A DNA stretch of 64,000 nt from Vreelandella nigrificans. GTDB lineage: Bacteria; Pseudomonadota; Gammaproteobacteria; Pseudomonadales; Halomonadaceae. The DNA lies in the NCBI RefSeq assembly GCF_002374315.1, contig NZ_NWUX01000001.1, positions 434,001 through 498,000 of the forward strand, read 5' to 3'. The translations under genes were made by a program, and so were the position numbers. Below, in pieces: positions 62,494 through 64,000 of this stretch. The notes beneath the pieces were generated by a model. It was not told the origin of the DNA, did no database searches, and worked only from the letters and a program-made list of their open reading frames with translations. Numbering within the stretch: position 1 is the first letter of the stretch; every line of letters begins with the position of its first letter.

Positions 62494-64000
62494 TTGCGAA
62501 CATACGTAATTTTACTGCTGAGCCTCGTGCTTGGCTGTCTTGCGTGCTCAAGTGCAGTGGCGCGTATCTCGAACGAAATGGATCACCGTCGCTGGACTGC
62601 CAGCGACCGGGAGCCCACTGCAGTGGGCGCGCTTGCGCAAACCGTTGATGGGTACCTTTGGCTGGGTACCCATGATTCCTTGTATCGCTTCGATGGTTTC
62701 GAGTTCGAGAAATTTGAGCCTGCTGACGGTGAGCCGATGGGGGTGGTCTCCGCGCTTGCCGGCACAGCGGAAGGGCTGTGGGTGGGTTTTCGTATCGGTG
62801 GAGCCCGTTTGATCAACGCAAATGGTGTGATGCAACCGGTGGAGCCAGGCCTTCCGGACGGCGTGGTCTACAGCATTGCCGAGGATCAGCAGGGACAAGT
62901 CTGGGTCGCGGCGGATGAGGGGCTCGCGAACCATGATGGCACAGCTTGGCGCCAGATTGGCCAGGAGATGGGCTTTACGGGCCGCCATGCCCGAGCGGTA
63001 CACGTGGATGCAGGTGGATATATCTGGGCAGCAAGCGAAGAGGCGCTTTATATGCTCCCTCCGGGTGCCTCTTCGTTCATAGGAACGGGTATCAGGAGTC
63101 CATCAATCAGCGAAATAGCATCATCCCCCTCAGGCGACGTATGGATAACTGATCGCTCCAGGAACCGGTTACTGCATGTGACAAAAACAGGCTTTGCTGG
63201 CGTCGAGTTTGAAGAAATACCGATATCAAGTGCGAACAGTATCGTTCTGGATGAGCAGGGGGACGCCTGGCTGGGTACGCTTGGAGCCGGTTTGCTCTAC
63301 CTTGCCACCGGAAAGATACATGAGCCTACCGAGGGTAGAGATGTCATCAGCTCGTATACCGCTCGTGACGGACTGAGCTCTAATTTTGTATTGTCACAGC
63401 TCATCGACCGTGATGGTAATTTGTGGGTAGGTACGGATGCAGGCCTGGATCGACTCAAGCGTAAAGACCTGGCCCCCCTCGCTCTATCTACAGGCGTGGG
63501 CAGTACTGCACTGGCAGTAGATGGTGAAGGTTCACTCTGGGTCGGCTCCGACAATGGCCAATTAACGAGCTTCGGGAGTGCCAACTATTCCACCTATGAA
63601 TTAGATATGCCGATCAACGCATTGGTTAACAGTGAGCAACACGGCTTATTGATTGGCGGGCATCAGGGCGTTTTCTCACTTTCGGGCGATGAACTTGTGC
63701 ACGTCGCAGCATTACCTATCGAATCTACCCCGGAATCTGCCGTCAGGACGATGGTGGTAGGAAAAAATGGCGATATATGGGTCTCCGTCAACAGAGCAGG
63801 GCTATTCGTCTGGGCTGATCAGCAATGGCAACCTATTGGCCCATTTAGTGATTCGGAGCGTCAGGTGATGCCTGTGAGCGCCTCCCGAGACCCATCAGGT
63901 AAACTGTGGTTCGGCTACCGGGATAACCTTCTGGTGTCCTTTGCCGAGCATAAGTTCGAGCGCTGGAGCTACCAGGAAGGGCTGGACATTGGCCATGTCA
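62494..64000 (+). CDS. Two-component-type propeller sensor protein (3' end outside window)
   Basis: Open to the right edge, at least 502 residues. It starts at TTG 62494 with AGGTG upstream and a signal peptide (about residues 1-23, ending SSAVA). Then follow repeated reg_prop blades: YLWLGTHDSLYRFDG, GLWVGFRIGGARL, QVWVAADEGLANHDG, NLWVGTDAGLDRL, SLWVGSDNGQL. Such periplasmic propellers normally precede a membrane helix and a histidine kinase or GGDEF domain. That output domain lies beyond the window. Confidence 0.85.
   Translation, partial: MRTYVILLLSLVLGCLACSSAVARISNEMDHRRWTASDREPTAVGALAQTVDGYLWLGTHDSLYRFDGFEFEKFEPADGEPMGVVSALAGTAEGLWVGFRIGGARLINANGVMQPVEPGLPDGVVYSIAEDQQGQVWVAADEGLANHDGTAWRQIGQEMGFTGRHARAVHVDAGGYIWAASEEALYMLPPGASSFIGTGIRSPSISEIASSPSGDVWITDRSRNRLLHVTKTGFAGVEFEEIPISSANSIVLDEQGDAWLGTLGAGLLYLATGKIHEPTEGRDVISSYTARDGLSSNFVLSQLIDRDGNLWVGTDAGLDRLKRKDLAPLALSTGVGSTALAVDGEGSLWVGSDNGQLTSFGSANYSTYELDMPINALVNSEQHGLLIGGHQGVFSLSGDELVHVAALPIESTPESAVRTMVVGKNGDIWVSVNRAGLFVWADQQWQPIGPFSDSERQVMPVSASRDPSGKLWFGYRDNLLVSFAEHKFERWSYQEGLDIGHV

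Overview
The window is chromosomal DNA of a halophilic gammaproteobacterium, most likely Halomonas or a close relative (Halomonadaceae). The evidence is a complete ectABC ectoine cluster, the order zinc-ribbon-aspS-ruvCAB-ybgC-tolQRAB-pal-cpoB, and the yciK-mupP-ubiG block also known from Pseudomonas. Core genes are of moderate GC (28/60 in bases 6001-6060). No tRNA, rRNA, CRISPR array or intact insertion sequence was seen. Starts below are often later than the longest open frame, chosen by Shine-Dalgarno position and family N-termini.

Bases 1-32000 are a conserved core. It holds the end of a cardiolipin synthase, a LysR regulator, an NMN adenylyltransferase/Nudix protein, BrkB, acylphosphatase and a hydroxyacid dehydrogenase. 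Then come translation and recombination genes (aspS, ruvCAB), the Tol-Pal envelope machine, murein recycling and ubiquinone genes (mupP, ubiG), and a degenerate UDP-glucose-dehydrogenase-like gene. TamA/TamB, msrA, a cytochrome c', carbonic anhydrase, glutathione reductase and ectABC complete it.

Bases 32000-62450 look accessory. Base composition swings widely: an AT-rich MarR gene (12/60 GC at 32281-32340), then genes of about 70% GC (43/60 at 51481-51540 and at 55381-55440). Regulators are dense: MarR, three LysR-type or LAL-type activators, HxlR, TetR and two AraC. They sit beside oxidoreductases, hydrolases and transporters. Three modules stand out. (a) An HxlR regulator diverges from a quinone-oxidoreductase-type operon. 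(b) A TetR gene is bracketed by two matching operators that would control an RND efflux operon (adaptor-pump-FabF) and a divergent outer-membrane channel. (c) At 46-62 kb lie a flavin monooxygenase, a Kef-type antiporter, an acetolactate-synthase-like/aldehyde-dehydrogenase pair, a very GC-rich actinobacterial-type LuxR (LAL) regulator, an azoreductase and several small hydrolases. The shared theme, by inference, is defence against or metabolism of electrophilic, quinone-like or lipophilic compounds.

The window ends inside a secreted beta-propeller sensor protein that starts at a TTG codon and runs off the right edge.
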